From NCBI GenBank assembly GCA_000720535.1, contig JOAZ01000007.1, positions 186,001 to 250,000 of the forward strand: 64,000 nucleotides of DNA. The letters are read 5' to 3'. This document shows, in pieces, positions 24,760 to 35,252 of this stretch; positions within the stretch are counted from its first letter, which is position 1, and every line of letters begins with the position of its first letter. Source of the DNA: Streptomyces halstedii. GTDB lineage: Bacteria > Actinomycetota > Actinomycetes > Streptomycetales > Streptomycetaceae. The translations under genes and the position numbers were made by a program. The notes below the pieces were generated by a model that searched no databases, was not told the origin of the DNA, and worked only from the letters and a program-made list of their open reading frames with translations.

Positions 24760-26424
24760 TCAGGCGTCGTAGACGTCGGCCTTCTTCGGCGCCGCCTCCT
24801 GGACCGCGCCGCTGAGGGCCATGGAGCGGCTGTTGAAGCGCTCGGTGTCCACGCCGTGCTCCTTGAGCACCCGCATGGCCGCGGAGTGCACGACCCGCAG
24901 GACCGGAGCGGCCGTCCGCATGGCGTCGTCCGCCATGAAGCGGTGCCCCCAGGGCTTGGCCGCCCAGGCGTGGCGCAGGCCGAAGGGCTCCGGAAGCACC
25001 ATCTTCCCGCCGAAGTACTCCAGCAGCGGCGGATACCAGGTCAGCGGCGCGCGCAGGGCGAGCCTGACGACCTCCTCCGCCTTGACCAGGGGGAGCGAGA
25101 TGCTCCGGGTCTCCCAGAACCGCACCGCCTTCTTGACCGTCTTGGTCCGGGCGGCCGGCTTCGTCAGGAAGAGCGGGTGGACCGGGCCCAGCGCGTGGCC
25201 CGTGACCTCGATGCGCAGGGTCTCGTGGAGCACGGTGACGGTGATCATCATGGTGAGGACGAGCTGGCCCTCCCAGAGGGTGAACTGCACCCCCAGGTAG
25301 TGCCGGTCGCCGCTGCCGAACTGCTGGTGGTTGCAGATCCGCTGGATCTCGTGGGGCTTGATCTGGAAGGTGGCGACGTCCTCGCCCTCGGGGCGCGAGA
25401 CGGACCCGGCGTCCTCCCCGACGGGGGAGACGATCCAGTGCTTCACGGACGGGGGGGTGAAGCCGCCGGTGTTCAGCGGACCGCGCTCCAGCAGCTTGAG
25501 CTGGTCGTGGATGGCCCGCACCACGTCCCAGCTGCGGAACTGGTGGATCTCCTTGGCGGGGTCCGCGGAGACCAGCTCCTCGGCGAGCTGCCAGCTGCCC
25601 CAGCGGGTGCCCATGCCGAGGATGCCCTTGGGCCCGGCGTAGAAGACGGAGTTGGACTGCTGCTCGGCGGAGAGCTTCTCCAGGCCCTGGCGCAGGGACT
25701 CCCGGGCCGTCTCGTTCGGGTTCTTCGGGGCCGCCTCCGGGATCTTGGCGATGACCCCGGAGCCGCTCAGCAGCCCTTCCCAGCGGACCCGCATGTCCTT
25801 GGCGGACGACTCGGCGATCCGTTTGGCGAGCAGCCAGCCGAGGACCGGGGCGACGACCGCGGCGCGCAGGTAGAGCGCGATGAGCCCGGTGAGCGGCATG
25901 ACGACCAGGAACACCACCGCGAGGCCGGCGACGACCAGGAGCAGGACCGTCCCGAGCGAGCGGAAGGCCACGTCCTTGGACTTGTTGAAGGAGTCGCGCA
26001 GCCGGAAGACCAGCACCCACAGCAGGAAGCCGGGCAGGAAGAGCACCCCGAAGAGGACCGTGACCAGGGTGAGCTTGCGGTCCCGCGCCCTGCGGAGCCC
26101 GCTCGCGGACAGGCAGTGCTCCACCACCGTCTGCGGATCCAGGCCGAAGGACTGGATGAGCGCGCCGCGGCCGCCGCCGAGCATGCGGTCCTGGACCGCC
26201 CGGCAGAAGGCCTCACCGAGATTCGGCTTGAAGTACTCGGACTTGAACAGCTTGGAGCTGCCGGTCTTCACCTCGGACTTGTGCCACTCGCTGTTGGCCT
26301 TGAGGATCTCCGTCACATCGCTGTCGCGGTACGCGGCGGAGGCCAGGGCGTTGGTCGCCACCGCCTGCCCGCCCGAACCCTGAAGCGGGATCTGCGCTCC
26401 GGGAGAGAAATCGAATCCGTCCAT
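24760..26424 (-). CDS. Conserved actinomycete membrane protein (554 aa), unknown function
   Basis: From the ATG at 26424 (opening DGFDFSPGAQIPLQG). Residues about 1-125 are soluble; four hydrophobic segments follow between about 130 and 230 (LVTVLFGVLFLPGFLLWVLVF, VLLLVVAGLAVVFLVVMPLTG, then ALYLRAAVVAPVLGWLL); the remaining 320 residues are a large cytoplasmic domain with FRSWDVVRAIHDQLKLLE and MMITVTVLHETLRIEV. It contains no known catalytic motif. The gene is transcribed alone, away from the PIM operon. Function unknown. Confidence 0.75.
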   Translation of the reverse strand: MDGFDFSPGAQIPLQGSGGQAVATNALASAAYRDSDVTEILKANSEWHKSEVKTGSSKLFKSEYFKPNLGEAFCRAVQDRMLGGGRGALIQSFGLDPQTVVEHCLSASGLRRARDRKLTLVTVLFGVLFLPGFLLWVLVFRLRDSFNKSKDVAFRSLGTVLLLVVAGLAVVFLVVMPLTGLIALYLRAAVVAPVLGWLLAKRIAESSAKDMRVRWEGLLSGSGVIAKIPEAAPKNPNETARESLRQGLEKLSAEQQSNSVFYAGPKGILGMGTRWGSWQLAEELVSADPAKEIHQFRSWDVVRAIHDQLKLLERGPLNTGGFTPPSVKHWIVSPVGEDAGSVSRPEGEDVATFQIKPHEIQRICNHQQFGSGDRHYLGVQFTLWEGQLVLTMMITVTVLHETLRIEVTGHALGPVHPLFLTKPAARTKTVKKAVRFWETRSISLPLVKAEEVVRLALRAPLTWYPPLLEYFGGKMVLPEPFGLRHAWAAKPWGHRFMADDAMRTAAPVLRVVHSAAMRVLKEHGVDTERFNSRSMALSGAVQEAAPKKADVYDA

Positions 26425-26821
26425 CGCTGCTGTCGCCCCCACTCGCCCGCACGGTCTGCTCCTGCGGCTGTTCCCAACTACCGTATGTCGCACACCCGCT
26501 GAGCTGGGGTCAACAGCGTAGCGTCCAGAACGTGCCACCGCCCGTGATTGAGGGCGCGGGGCGGGCGGGAATGCCACCCGACTGTTGCCTTATGGGGTGT
26601 TGATCCCGTTCTGTGCCGATATCGGGCGGTGGTCGGTGTGCCGGTGCGGAGCGGTGCCCGCCGGACGCGCGCCCGGCCGGAGCGGCCCGCGCCGGGGCCC
26701 GGCCGGCGGACGGCACCGGCCGGGGACGGGGTGCCCCGCCGTGCGGCGGCACGGCTCGTGACTACGATGGGCCCGCCGGTGGCCGAAGGGGCCGCACGGC
26801 CCGCCGAACCTCGGGAAGGCC
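26425..26821. other. 397-bp divergent promoter region
   Basis: Between the membrane-protein gene and the PIP synthase gene. TACGGT on the minus strand (26485-26480) and TACGAT on the plus strand (26763-26768) are the best -10 candidates. An A/T-richer island around 26581-26630 (TTGCCTTATGGGGTGTTGATCC) stands out from the surrounding GC. No gene is supported. Confidence 0.45.
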
Positions 26822-27502
26822 ATGCTGAACAAGTACGCGCGTGCATTTTTTACGCGTGTCCTCACACCGTTCGCCGCTCTGCTGCTCCGGCTCGGGGTCA
26901 GCCCCGACGCGGTCACGCTCGTCGGTACGGCCGGAGTGATGGCAGGAGCGCTGGTCTTCTTCCCGATGGGGGAGTTCTTCTGGGGCACGATCGTCATCAC
27001 CGTCTTCGTCTTCTCCGACCTGGTCGACGGGAACATGGCCCGGCAGGCCGGGATCTCCAGCCGGTGGGGCGCGTTCCTGGACTCGACCCTCGACCGTGTC
27101 GCGGACGGGGCGATCTTCGCGGGCTTCGCGCTCTGGTACGCGGGCCGCGGCGACGACAACGTGATGTGCGCGGTCGCGATCTTCTGCCTCGCCAGCGGCC
27201 AGGTGGTCTCGTACACCAAGGCCCGCGGTGAGTCGATCGGACTGCCGGTCGCGGTCAACGGCCTGGTGGAGCGCGCCGAGCGGCTGGTGATCTCGCTGGT
27301 GGCCGCCGGATTCGCCGGACTGCACGCCTTCGGGGTGCCCGGCATCCAGGTCCTGCTGCCCGTCGCCCTGTGGGTCGTGGCCGCGGGGAGCCTGGTCACG
27401 CTGGTCCAGCGCGTGGTGACCGTGCGCCGGGAGTCCGCCGAGGCCGACGCCGTGGCGGCGGCCGGCGGGACGGCGGAACAGGGGAGCGAGGCCGACCGGT
27501 GA
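26822..27502 (+). CDS. pgsA: Phosphatidylinositol phosphate synthase
   Basis: A 226-residue CDP-alcohol phosphatidyltransferase. The signature is complete: Asp66, Asp69-Gly70, Ala73-Arg74, Gly83, Asp87 and Asp91 (DLVDGNMAR then WGAFLDSTLD). It transfers a phosphatidyl group from CDP-diacylglycerol to inositol phosphate, the first step to PI and PIMs, in the membrane. It is first in a three-gene operon and overlaps the acyltransferase gene by GTGA. Confidence 0.92.
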   Translation: MLNKYARAFFTRVLTPFAALLLRLGVSPDAVTLVGTAGVMAGALVFFPMGEFFWGTIVITVFVFSDLVDGNMARQAGISSRWGAFLDSTLDRVADGAIFAGFALWYAGRGDDNVMCAVAIFCLASGQVVSYTKARGESIGLPVAVNGLVERAERLVISLVAAGFAGLHAFGVPGIQVLLPVALWVVAAGSLVTLVQRVVTVRRESAEADAVAAAGGTAEQGSEADR

Positions 27503-28416
27503 GCGGCGGCGGTCTCAGGGACCGGCTGACCGACGGGCTGTACGGGCTCGGCTGGGGCGCCGTGAAGACCCTGCCCGAACCGGTCGCCCAGGCGCTCTTC
27601 CGGACCCTGGCCGACCAGGTGTGGAAGCGGCGCGGGAAGTCCGTGCTGCGGCTGGAGTCGAACCTCGCCCGGGTGGTCCCCGACGCGGACGCCGCACGCC
27701 TCGCGGAGCTGTCGAAGGCCGGGATGCGCTCGTACATGCGCTACTGGATGGAGTCCTTCCGGCTGCCGACCTGGAGCGCGGAGCGGATCAGGGCCTCGAT
27801 AGAGGTGGACGGCGTCCAGCGGCTCACCGAGGGGCTCGACGCGGGCAAGGGGGTCGTCCTGGCCCTGCCGCACCTGGGGAACTGGGACCTGGCCGGGGCG
27901 TGGGTCACCACGGACCTCAAGGTGCCCTTCACCACGGTCGCCGAGCGGCTCAAGCCGGAGAGCCTGTACGACCGGTTCGTGGCCTACCGCGAGGGCCTCG
28001 GCATGGAGGTCCTGCCGCACAGCGGAGGGGCCGCCTTCGGGACGCTGGCCCGGCGGCTGCGCTCCGGCGGCCTGGTCTGCCTGGTCGCCGACCGCGACCT
28101 GTCCGCGTCCGGCGTCGAGGTGACCTTCTTCGGCGACACCGCCCGGATGCCGGCCGGACCCGCCCTGCTCGCCCAGCAGACCGGCGCGCTGCTGCTGCCC
28201 GTCACCCTCCGGTACGACGGCACACCCGTCATGCGGGCCCGGATCCATCCGGCGGTGCCCGTGCCCACCACGGGCACCCGGGCCGAGAAGACGTCCTCCA
28301 TGACCCAGGCGCTGGCCGACGCCTTCGCCGCCGGGATCGCCGAGCATCCGCAGGACTGGCACATGCTCCAGCGGCTCTGGCTCTCCGACCTGGAACCCCG
28401 AGGGGAAGCGCCGTGA
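27499..28416 (+). CDS. Phosphatidylinositol mannoside acyltransferase
   Basis: A 305-residue protein of the lysophospholipid/LpxL acyltransferase family. The catalytic HxxxxD is in LPHLGNWDLAG, with FTTVAERLKPESLYDRF and LVADRDLSASGVEVTFFG following. It acylates the mannose of PIM1/PIM2 (PatA in mycobacteria). GTG 27499 overlaps the pgsA stop, and its own stop overlaps pimA, so the three are translationally coupled. Confidence 0.9.
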   Translation: MSGGGLRDRLTDGLYGLGWGAVKTLPEPVAQALFRTLADQVWKRRGKSVLRLESNLARVVPDADAARLAELSKAGMRSYMRYWMESFRLPTWSAERIRASIEVDGVQRLTEGLDAGKGVVLALPHLGNWDLAGAWVTTDLKVPFTTVAERLKPESLYDRFVAYREGLGMEVLPHSGGAAFGTLARRLRSGGLVCLVADRDLSASGVEVTFFGDTARMPAGPALLAQQTGALLLPVTLRYDGTPVMRARIHPAVPVPTTGTRAEKTSSMTQALADAFAAGIAEHPQDWHMLQRLWLSDLEPRGEAP

Positions 28417-29576
28417 AGATCGGCATCGTCTGCCCGTACTCCTGGGACGTACCGGGCGGAGTGCAGTTCCACATCAGGGACCTGGCCGAACACCTGATCC
28501 GCCTCGGGCACGACGTCTCCGTCCTGGCCCCGGCCGACGACGAGACGCCGCTGCCGCCGTACGTGGTGTCCGCGGGCCGGGCCGTCCCCGTCCCGTACAA
28601 CGGCTCCGTCGCCCGGCTCAACTTCGGGTTCCTGTCCGCCGCGCGGGTACGGCGCTGGCTGCACGACGGCACCTTCGACGTCATCCACATCCACGAACCG
28701 ACCTCGCCCTCGCTCGGCCTGCTGACCTGCTGGGCGGCGCGCGGACCGATCGTCGCCACCTTCCACACCTCGAACCCCCGGTCCCGGGCGATGATCGCCG
28801 CGTACCCGATCCTCCAGCCCGCCCTGGAGAAGATCAGCGCGCGGATCGCGGTCAGCGAGTACGCCCGGCGGACCCTGGTGGAACACCTCGGCGGGGACGC
28901 GGTGGTCATCCCCAACGGCGTGGACGTGGACTTCTTCGCACGGGCCGAACCCAAGACCGCCTGGCAGGGCGGCACACTCGGCTTCATAGGCCGCATCGAC
29001 GAACCCCGCAAGGGGCTGCCCGTCCTGATGAAGGCCCTCCCCGCGATCCTCGCCGCCCGTCCGGAGACCCGGCTGCTGGTCGCGGGGAGGGGCGACGAGG
29101 AGGAGGCCGTCGCCTCACTGCCCGGGGCGATGCGCGAACGCGTCGAGTTCCTCGGCATGGTGAGCGACGAGGACAAGGCGCGGCTGCTGCGCAGCGTCGA
29201 CGTGTACGTCGCGCCGAACACCGGCGGCGAGAGCTTCGGCATCATCCTGGTCGAGGCCCTGTCGGCGGGCGCCCCCGTGCTCGCCAGCGACCTCGACGCG
29301 TTCGCCCAGGTGCTGGACCACGGTACCGCCGGGGACCTCTTCGCCAACGAGGACGCCGACGCCCTGGCCGCGGCGGCGATCCGGCTGCTGGGCGACCCGG
29401 AGCGGCGGGACGGCCTGCGCGCACGCGGCAGCGCCCACGTACGCCGCTTCGACTGGTCCACGGTCGGGGCGGACATCCTCGCGGTGTACGAGACGGTGAC
29501 GGACGGCGCCGCCGCCGTGGACACCGACGAACGCACGGGCCTGCGCGCCCGCTTCGGGCTGACCGCCCGGGACTGA
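28413..29576 (+). CDS. pimA: Phosphatidyl-myo-inositol mannosyltransferase PimA
   Basis: A 387-residue GT4 glycosyltransferase with GT-B fold. N-lobe: CPYSWDVPGGVQFHI and IHIHEPTSPSLGLL. C-lobe: FIGRIDEPRKGLPVL and the GDP-mannose E-x7-E in GGESFGIILVEAL. It adds the first mannose to phosphatidylinositol on the inner membrane face. GTG 28413 overlaps the acyltransferase stop. Confidence 0.94.
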   Translation: MKIGIVCPYSWDVPGGVQFHIRDLAEHLIRLGHDVSVLAPADDETPLPPYVVSAGRAVPVPYNGSVARLNFGFLSAARVRRWLHDGTFDVIHIHEPTSPSLGLLTCWAARGPIVATFHTSNPRSRAMIAAYPILQPALEKISARIAVSEYARRTLVEHLGGDAVVIPNGVDVDFFARAEPKTAWQGGTLGFIGRIDEPRKGLPVLMKALPAILAARPETRLLVAGRGDEEEAVASLPGAMRERVEFLGMVSDEDKARLLRSVDVYVAPNTGGESFGIILVEALSAGAPVLASDLDAFAQVLDHGTAGDLFANEDADALAAAAIRLLGDPERRDGLRARGSAHVRRFDWSTVGADILAVYETVTDGAAAVDTDERTGLRARFGLTARD

Positions 29577-29613
29577 GCCCGCCGGGGGCCCGGCGACGGT
29601 AGCCTTGCCGCCC

Positions 29614-30159
29614 GTGATCGAAACCCTCATCTGGATCGCCGTCGCCCTCCTCGCGGCCGGCCTGTACCTCAGCTGGACCGCCGGCCGGCTCGACCGGCTC
29701 CACGCCCGCATCGACGCGGCGCGCGCGGCCCTGGACGCCCAACTGCTGCGCCGCGCCTCGGTCACCCAGGAGCTCGCCACCTCGGGCGTCCTGGACCCGG
29801 CGGCCTCGATCGTCCTGTACGAGGCGGCGCACGCCGCCCGGCAGGCCGAGGAGGAGCGGCGCGAGGTCGCCGAGAGCGAACTGAGCACCGCGCTGCGGGC
29901 CGTCTTCGGCGAGCCCGCCCAGGTCGGGGCGGTGAAGGAGTACCCCGGCGGGGAGGACGCGGCGGGCGAACTGGCCGCCGCCGTACGCCGCGTACCGATG
30001 GCCCGGCGCTTCCACAACGACGCCGTGCGGGCCGCCCGCGCGCTGCGCCGGCACCGCACGGTACGGCTGTTCCGGCTCGCCGGGCACGCGCCGTTCCCGC
30101 TGGCGTTCGAGATGGACGACGAGCCGCCGGTGGCCCTGGCGGACCGGCCCGTCAGCTGA
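29614..30159 (+). CDS. LemA-like membrane-anchored protein
   Basis: 181 residues from GTG 29614. An N-terminal helix ([17 protein letters not shown]) anchors an all-alpha cytoplasmic domain: [49 protein letters not shown] and [18 protein letters not shown], ending [15 protein letters not shown]. The NDAV and P-x-AFE pieces recall LemA, but the match is partial. TAGCCT ends eight bases before the start, so it may be leaderless and independent of pimA. Function unknown. Confidence 0.6.
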   Translation: MIETLIWIAVALLAAGLYLSWTAGRLDRLHARIDAARAALDAQLLRRASVTQELATSGVLDPAASIVLYEAAHAARQAEEERREVAESELSTALRAVFGEPAQVGAVKEYPGGEDAAGELAAAVRRVPMARRFHNDAVRAARALRRHRTVRLFRLAGHAPFPLAFEMDDEPPVALADRPVS

Positions 30160-30293
30160 GAGGCCCGTCCAGGAAGCGGACAGCGGGGCCCGGAACGATC
30201 CACCGGCTCCTCATTGGCCCTTGTCGTGGACCGGTCCCGGGGCGTTTGCTCGGAGTTGCACCGTCCCGTGTCGTTCACCCCAGTGAGGTCCTC

Positions 30294-31214
30294 GTGTCCA
30301 CGCTTCCCAGCACCCCGCAGTCCACCGGCGCCCCGGCCACCGGCACCGCCCGCGTCAAGCGCGGCATGGCCGAGCAGTTGAAGGGCGGCGTGATCATGGA
30401 CGTCGTCGACGCCGAGCAGGCGCGGATCGCCGAGGACGCGGGCGCCGTGGCCGTCATGGCCCTGGAGCGGGTGCCCGCCGACATCCGCAAGGACGGCGGG
30501 GTCGCCCGGATGTCCGACCCGAACATGATCGAGGAGATCATCGGGGCCGTCTCCATCCCGGTCATGGCCAAGTCCCGCATCGGCCACTTCGTCGAGGCCC
30601 AGGTCCTCCAGGCCCTCGGCGTCGACTACATCGACGAGTCCGAGGTGCTCACCCCGGCCGACGAGGTCAACCACAGCGACAAGTTCGCCTTCACCACCCC
30701 CTTCGTCTGCGGCGCCACCAACCTGGGCGAGGCCCTGCGCCGCGTCGCCGAGGGCGCGGCGATGATCCGCTCCAAGGGCGAGGCCGGCACCGGGAACGTC
30801 GTCGAGGCCGTCCGCCACCTGCGCCAGATCAAGAACGAGATCGCCCGTCTGCGCGGCTTCGACACGAACGAGCTGTACGCCGCCGCCAAGGACCTCCGCG
30901 CCCCCTACGAACTGGTCAAGGAGGTCGCCGAGCTCGGCAGGCTGCCCGTCGTCCTGTTCTCGGCCGGCGGCGTCGCGACCCCGGCCGACGCGGCGCTGAT
31001 GCGCCAGCTCGGCGCCGAGGGCGTCTTCGTGGGCTCCGGCATCTTCAAGTCCGGCGACCCCGCCAAGCGCGCCGCGGCCATCGTCAAGGCCACCACCTTC
31101 TACGACGACCCGAAGGTGATCGCGGACGCCTCCCGCAACCTCGGCGAGGCCATGGTCGGCATCGACTGCGACACGCTGCCCGAGGGCGAGCGCTACGCCA
31201 ACCGCGGCTGGTAG
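30294..31214 (+). CDS. pdxS: Pyridoxal 5'-phosphate synthase lyase subunit
   Basis: 306 residues. [39 protein letters not shown] (Schiff-base Lys), [13 protein letters not shown] and [30 protein letters not shown] are all typical. It joins ribose 5-phosphate, glyceraldehyde 3-phosphate and ammonia into PLP, as a 12-mer decorated with PdxT. GTG 30294 places a 20-residue Thr/Ser/Pro extension before the conserved part. Confidence 0.97.
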   Translation: MSTLPSTPQSTGAPATGTARVKRGMAEQLKGGVIMDVVDAEQARIAEDAGAVAVMALERVPADIRKDGGVARMSDPNMIEEIIGAVSIPVMAKSRIGHFVEAQVLQALGVDYIDESEVLTPADEVNHSDKFAFTTPFVCGATNLGEALRRVAEGAAMIRSKGEAGTGNVVEAVRHLRQIKNEIARLRGFDTNELYAAAKDLRAPYELVKEVAELGRLPVVLFSAGGVATPADAALMRQLGAEGVFVGSGIFKSGDPAKRAAAIVKATTFYDDPKVIADASRNLGEAMVGIDCDTLPEGERYANRGW

Positions 31215-31221
31215 GCCCGCG

Positions 31222-31815
31222 ATGACCGGCAGCCCCGTCGTCGGCGTCCTGGCCCTCCAGGGCGACGTACGGGAGCACTTGGCCGCCCTGGCCGCGGCGG
31301 ACACCGCGGCCAGGCCGGTCCGGCGGCCCGAGGAACTCGCCGAGGTGGACGGGCTGGTCCTGCCCGGCGGCGAGTCCACCACGATGTCCAGGCTGGCCGT
31401 CCTCTTCGGCCTGCTGGAACCGCTGCGCGAGCGGGTCGCCGCGGGGATGCCGGTCTACGGCACCTGCGCCGGGATGATCCTGCTCGCCGACAAGATCCTC
31501 GACCCCCGCTCGGGGCAGGAGACCGTCGGCGGCATCGACATGATCGTGCGCCGCAACGCCTTCGGCCGCCAGAACGAGTCCTTCGAGGCCGCCGTGGACG
31601 TCGCGTCGGTGCCCGGCGGGCCGGTGGAGGGCCTCTTCATCCGGGCCCCCTGGGTGGAGTCGGTGGGTGCCCGCGCCGAGGTCCTCGCCGAGTACGACGG
31701 CCACGTCGTCGCCGTCCGCCAGCGGAACGCCCTGGCCACGTCCTTCCACCCCGAGCTGACCGGGGACCACCGCCTGCACGCGCTCTTCGCCGACATGGTG
31801 CGCGCCGTGAACTGA
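31222..31815 (+). CDS. pdxT: Pyridoxal 5'-phosphate synthase glutaminase subunit
   Basis: A 197-residue class I glutaminase: [19 protein letters not shown] (nucleophile Cys) and the His/Glu of [10 protein letters not shown]. It supplies ammonia to PdxS, whose gene ends seven bases upstream, so the pair is one operon. Confidence 0.96.
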   Translation: MTGSPVVGVLALQGDVREHLAALAAADTAARPVRRPEELAEVDGLVLPGGESTTMSRLAVLFGLLEPLRERVAAGMPVYGTCAGMILLADKILDPRSGQETVGGIDMIVRRNAFGRQNESFEAAVDVASVPGGPVEGLFIRAPWVESVGARAEVLAEYDGHVVAVRQRNALATSFHPELTGDHRLHALFADMVRAVN

Positions 31816-31876
31816 CTCGATCCCGGTAGGATCTCTCGGGTTCGGATCGATTTTGGTGACGCGAAGGAGAAGGCAG

Positions 31877-32629
31877 ATGTCCGGCCACTCTAAATGGGCT
31901 ACGACGAAGCACAAGAAGGCCGTGATCGATGCCAAGCGCGGCAAGCTCTTCGCGAAGCTGATCAAGAACATCGAGGTCGCGGCCCGTACCGGCGGTGTGG
32001 ACCTCGACGGGAACCCGACCCTCGTCGACGCCGTCCAGAAGGCGAAGAAGAGCTCCGTCCCGAACAAGAACATCGACTCCGCGGTCAAGCGCGGAGGCGG
32101 TCTTGAGGCGGGCGGCGTCGACTACCAGACGATCATGTACGAGGGGTACGGCCCCAACGGTGTCGCGGTGCTCATCGAGTGCCTCACCGACAACCGCAAC
32201 CGCGCCGCTTCCGACGTGCGTGTCGCGATGACCCGCAACGGCGGCTCCATGGCCGACCCGGGCTCGGTCTCGTACCTGTTCAACCGCAAGGGCGTCGTCA
32301 TCGTCCCCAAGGGCGAACTGGGCGAGGACGACGTCCTCGACGCGGTCCTCGAAGCGGGCGCCGAGGAGGTCAACGACCTCGGTGACACCTTCGAGGTCGT
32401 CAGCGAGGCCACCGACATGGTCGCGGTCCGCACCGCGCTCCAGGCGGCCGGCATCGACTACGACTCGGCCGAGGCCAACTTCCTGCCCACCATGCAGGTG
32501 GACCTCGACGAGGAGGGGGCGCGGAAGATCTTCAAGCTGATCGACGCGCTGGAGGACAGCGACGACGTGCAGAACGTCTTCGCCAACTTCGACGTCTCCG
32601 ACGAGGTCATGGAGAAGGTCGACGCCTGA
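31877..32629 (+). CDS. YebC/PmpR/TACO1-family protein
   Basis: 250 residues opening [21 protein letters not shown], the universal YebC start, with [14 protein letters not shown] and [13 protein letters not shown] in the middle. It has been described as a transcription regulator of ruvC and quorum genes, and more recently as a translation factor for proline-rich stretches. It sits directly before ruvC, as in many bacteria. Ribosome site GAAGGAGAAGG. Confidence 0.94.
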   Translation: MSGHSKWATTKHKKAVIDAKRGKLFAKLIKNIEVAARTGGVDLDGNPTLVDAVQKAKKSSVPNKNIDSAVKRGGGLEAGGVDYQTIMYEGYGPNGVAVLIECLTDNRNRAASDVRVAMTRNGGSMADPGSVSYLFNRKGVVIVPKGELGEDDVLDAVLEAGAEEVNDLGDTFEVVSEATDMVAVRTALQAAGIDYDSAEANFLPTMQVDLDEEGARKIFKLIDALEDSDDVQNVFANFDVSDEVMEKVDA

Positions 32630-32766
32630 GGGCACGGACGGCACGGCACGGTTCCGGACGGGCCGGCGGGGACACACCCCGTCGGCCCGTCGCATTGTCC
32701 GAGCGAGCCGATAGCCTGCCTGAACAGGTGACCGAACGGTACGGGCAGCGAGACGAGGGGGGCGCC

Positions 32767-33300
32767 ATGCGGGTGCTCGGCGTGGACCCGGGGCTGACCC
32801 GGTGCGGTGTGGGGGTCGTCGAGGGGGTCGCGGGCCGCCCGCTGACCATGGTCGGCGTCGGGGTGGTGCGCACACCCGCCGACGCGGAGCTCGGCCACCG
32901 GCTGGTCGAGGTCGAGCGCGGCATCGAGCGGTGGCTCGACGAGTACCGGCCCGAATGCGTCGCGGTGGAGCGGGTCTTCAGCCAGCACAACGTCCGCACC
33001 GTGATGGGCACCGCCCAGGCCAGCGCGGTCGCCATGCTCTGCGCCGCCCGCCGCGGCCTGCCGGTCGCCCTGCACACCCCCAGCGAGGTCAAGGCCGCCG
33101 TCACCGGCTCAGGACGCGCCGACAAGGCCCAGGTCGGGGCCATGGTGACCCGGCTGCTCCGGCTCGACGCCCCACCCAAGCCGGCCGACGCCGCCGACGC
33201 CCTCGCCCTCGCCATCTGCCACATCTGGCGCGCGCCCGCACAGAACCGGCTCCAGCGGGCCGTCGCCGCCCACCGCACGCTGAAAGGCCGCACCGCATGA
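32767..33300 (+). CDS. ruvC: Holliday junction resolvase RuvC
   Basis: 177 residues with [12 protein letters not shown] (Asp7), [10 protein letters not shown] (Glu), and the C-terminal acidic pair in [11 protein letters not shown]. It resolves Holliday junctions with RuvAB. The start is ATG 32767; the frame is open further upstream but without similarity. It overlaps ruvA by ATGA. Confidence 0.97.
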   Translation: MRVLGVDPGLTRCGVGVVEGVAGRPLTMVGVGVVRTPADAELGHRLVEVERGIERWLDEYRPECVAVERVFSQHNVRTVMGTAQASAVAMLCAARRGLPVALHTPSEVKAAVTGSGRADKAQVGAMVTRLLRLDAPPKPADAADALALAICHIWRAPAQNRLQRAVAAHRTLKGRTA

Positions 33301-33920
33301 TCGCCTTCGTCTCCGGCCCGGTGGCCGCCCTCGCCCCGGCCACGGCCGTGATCGAGGTGGGCGGCATCGGCATGGCCGTCCAGTGCACGCCCGGCACCCT
33401 CTCCGGCCTGCGGATCGGCCAGGACGCCCGGCTCGCCACCTCCCTCGTCGTACGCGAGGACTCCCTCACCCTCTACGGCTTCGCCGACGACGACGAACGG
33501 CAGGTCTTCGAACTCCTCCAGACCGCCAGCGGCGTCGGCCCCCGGCTCGCCCAGGCCATGCTCGCCACACACAGCCCCGACGCCCTGCGCCTCGCCGTCG
33601 CCACCGGGGACGAGAAGGCGCTCACCGCCGTGTCCGGCATCGGGAAGAAGGGCGCCCAGAAGCTCCTCCTGGAGCTCAAGGACCGGCTCGGCGAACCGGT
33701 CGGCACCCACATCGGCCGGCAGGCCGCGCCCAGCGGGCCGGCGTCCTGGAGCGACCAGCTGCACGCCGCCCTCGTCGGCCTCGGCTACACCCCGCGCGAC
33801 GCCGAGGAAGCGGTGGCCGCCGTGGCCCCGCAGGCCGAGGCCGCCACCGCCGACGGCGCGCGGCCGCCGGTGCCCCAACTGCTGCGCGCCGCGCTGCAGA
33901 CGCTCAACCGCGCACGCTGA
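33297..33920 (+). CDS. ruvA: Holliday junction DNA-binding protein RuvA
   Basis: 207 residues. OB-fold N-domain ([19 protein letters not shown]), two helix-hairpin-helix motifs ([31 protein letters not shown]) and the C-terminal RuvB-contacting domain [16 protein letters not shown]. It is coupled to ruvC by overlap. Confidence 0.97.
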   Translation: MIAFVSGPVAALAPATAVIEVGGIGMAVQCTPGTLSGLRIGQDARLATSLVVREDSLTLYGFADDDERQVFELLQTASGVGPRLAQAMLATHSPDALRLAVATGDEKALTAVSGIGKKGAQKLLLELKDRLGEPVGTHIGRQAAPSGPASWSDQLHAALVGLGYTPRDAEEAVAAVAPQAEAATADGARPPVPQLLRAALQTLNRAR

Positions 33921-33997
33921 CCCCGGGGCGCGACGCCCCCGTACGCCGGCCGGGACACCGCGCGGCCGGGCACCGAACACCCGAGGCGGGACACGAG

Positions 33998-35083
33998 ATG
34001 AACTGGGACGAGACCGGGCCCCACACCGGCGACCTGAGCGACGAGCGGTCGGCGGACCGGCTGGTCGCCGCCGGCGCCGACGGCGAGGACACCGCGGTGG
34101 AGGCCGCGCTGCGCCCCAAGGACCTGGAGGAGTTCGTCGGCCAGGAGAAGGTCCGCGCCCAGCTCGACCTGGTCCTCAAGGCCGCCCGCGCCCGCGGCGC
34201 CACCGCCGACCACGTCCTGCTCTCCGGCGCCCCCGGCCTCGGCAAGACCACCCTGTCCATGATCATCGCCGCCGAGATGAACGCGCCGATCAGGATCACC
34301 TCCGGCCCCGCCATCCAGCACGCCGGAGACCTCGCCGCCATCCTCTCCTCCCTCCAGGAGGGCGAGGTGCTCTTCCTCGACGAGATCCACCGCATGTCCC
34401 GGCCCGCCGAGGAGATGCTCTACATGGCCATGGAGGACTTCCGGGTCGACGTCATCGTCGGCAAGGGCCCCGGAGCCACCGCCATCCCGCTGGAACTGCC
34501 GCCCTTCACCCTCGTCGGCGCCACCACCCGGGCCGGACTCCTGCCGCCCCCGCTGCGCGACCGCTTCGGCTTCACCGGCCACATGGAGTTCTACGCCCCC
34601 CGCGAACTGGAACGCGTGGTGCACCGCTCGGCCGGACTCCTCGACGTGGCCATAGACACCGACGGCGCCGCGGAGATCGCCGGACGCTCCCGCGGCACCC
34701 CCCGCATCGCCAACCGGCTGCTGCGCCGCGTACGCGACTACGCCCAGGTCAGGGCCGACGGCCGGATCGACCGCGAGATCGCCGCCGCCGCCCTGAAGGT
34801 CTACGAGGTCGACGAGCGGGGCCTGGACCGGCTGGACCGCGCGGTCCTCGAAGCCCTGCTGAAACTCTTCGGCGGCGGACCCGTCGGCCTGTCCACCCTC
34901 GCGGTCGCGGTGGGGGAGGAGCGCGAGACGGTCGAGGAGGTCGCCGAACCCTTCCTCGTACGCGAAGGCCTGCTGGCCAGGACGCCGCGCGGACGGGTCG
35001 CCACCCCCGCAGCCTGGGCACATCTGGGACTCGTTCCGCCGCAACACGCGGCAAAGGGACAACAGGGCCTCTTCGGGGCGTGA
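33998..35083 (+). CDS. ruvB: Holliday junction branch-migration ATPase RuvB
   Basis: 361 residues. Walker [10 protein letters not shown] (about 77-85), Walker [10 protein letters not shown], sensor [10 protein letters not shown], arginine finger [12 protein letters not shown] and a winged-helix C-terminus. It is longer than E. coli RuvB by an acidic 25-residue N-terminal extension. It comes 77 bases after ruvA in the same operon. Confidence 0.97.
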   Translation: MNWDETGPHTGDLSDERSADRLVAAGADGEDTAVEAALRPKDLEEFVGQEKVRAQLDLVLKAARARGATADHVLLSGAPGLGKTTLSMIIAAEMNAPIRITSGPAIQHAGDLAAILSSLQEGEVLFLDEIHRMSRPAEEMLYMAMEDFRVDVIVGKGPGATAIPLELPPFTLVGATTRAGLLPPPLRDRFGFTGHMEFYAPRELERVVHRSAGLLDVAIDTDGAAEIAGRSRGTPRIANRLLRRVRDYAQVRADGRIDREIAAAALKVYEVDERGLDRLDRAVLEALLKLFGGGPVGLSTLAVAVGEERETVEEVAEPFLVREGLLARTPRGRVATPAAWAHLGLVPPQHAAKGQQGLFGA

Positions 35084-35130
35084 TGCGTCACAGGTTTTCC
35101 ACAAGGGGAACCAGGGTGTCATGCTGGGCG

Positions 35131-35160
35131 TTGTTCCAATGATGCGGACTCGCTTAGACT
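35131..35160 (+). promoter_or_regulatory. Housekeeping-type promoter of yajC-secD-secF-apt
   Basis: TTGTTC (35131-35136), an 18-nt spacer and TAGACT (35155-35160): the best match in the window to the Streptomyces HrdB consensus. The predicted start is near 35167, giving an 86-nt leader. Confidence 0.62.
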
Positions 35161-35252
35161 CCGCCGATGCCGCCCGTATACAGGGCCGGTGTACCCACCC
35201 CCGTAGTCCAGGCCGCATTCGCAGCGCGGTCGTGCGAAGGAAGTACCGTCCC

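Noticed and set aside
32695-32717. TTGTCC and TAGCCT as a ruvC promoter
   Set aside because: The hexamers are only 11 bases apart; not a workable housekeeping promoter. ruvC may be read from yebC.
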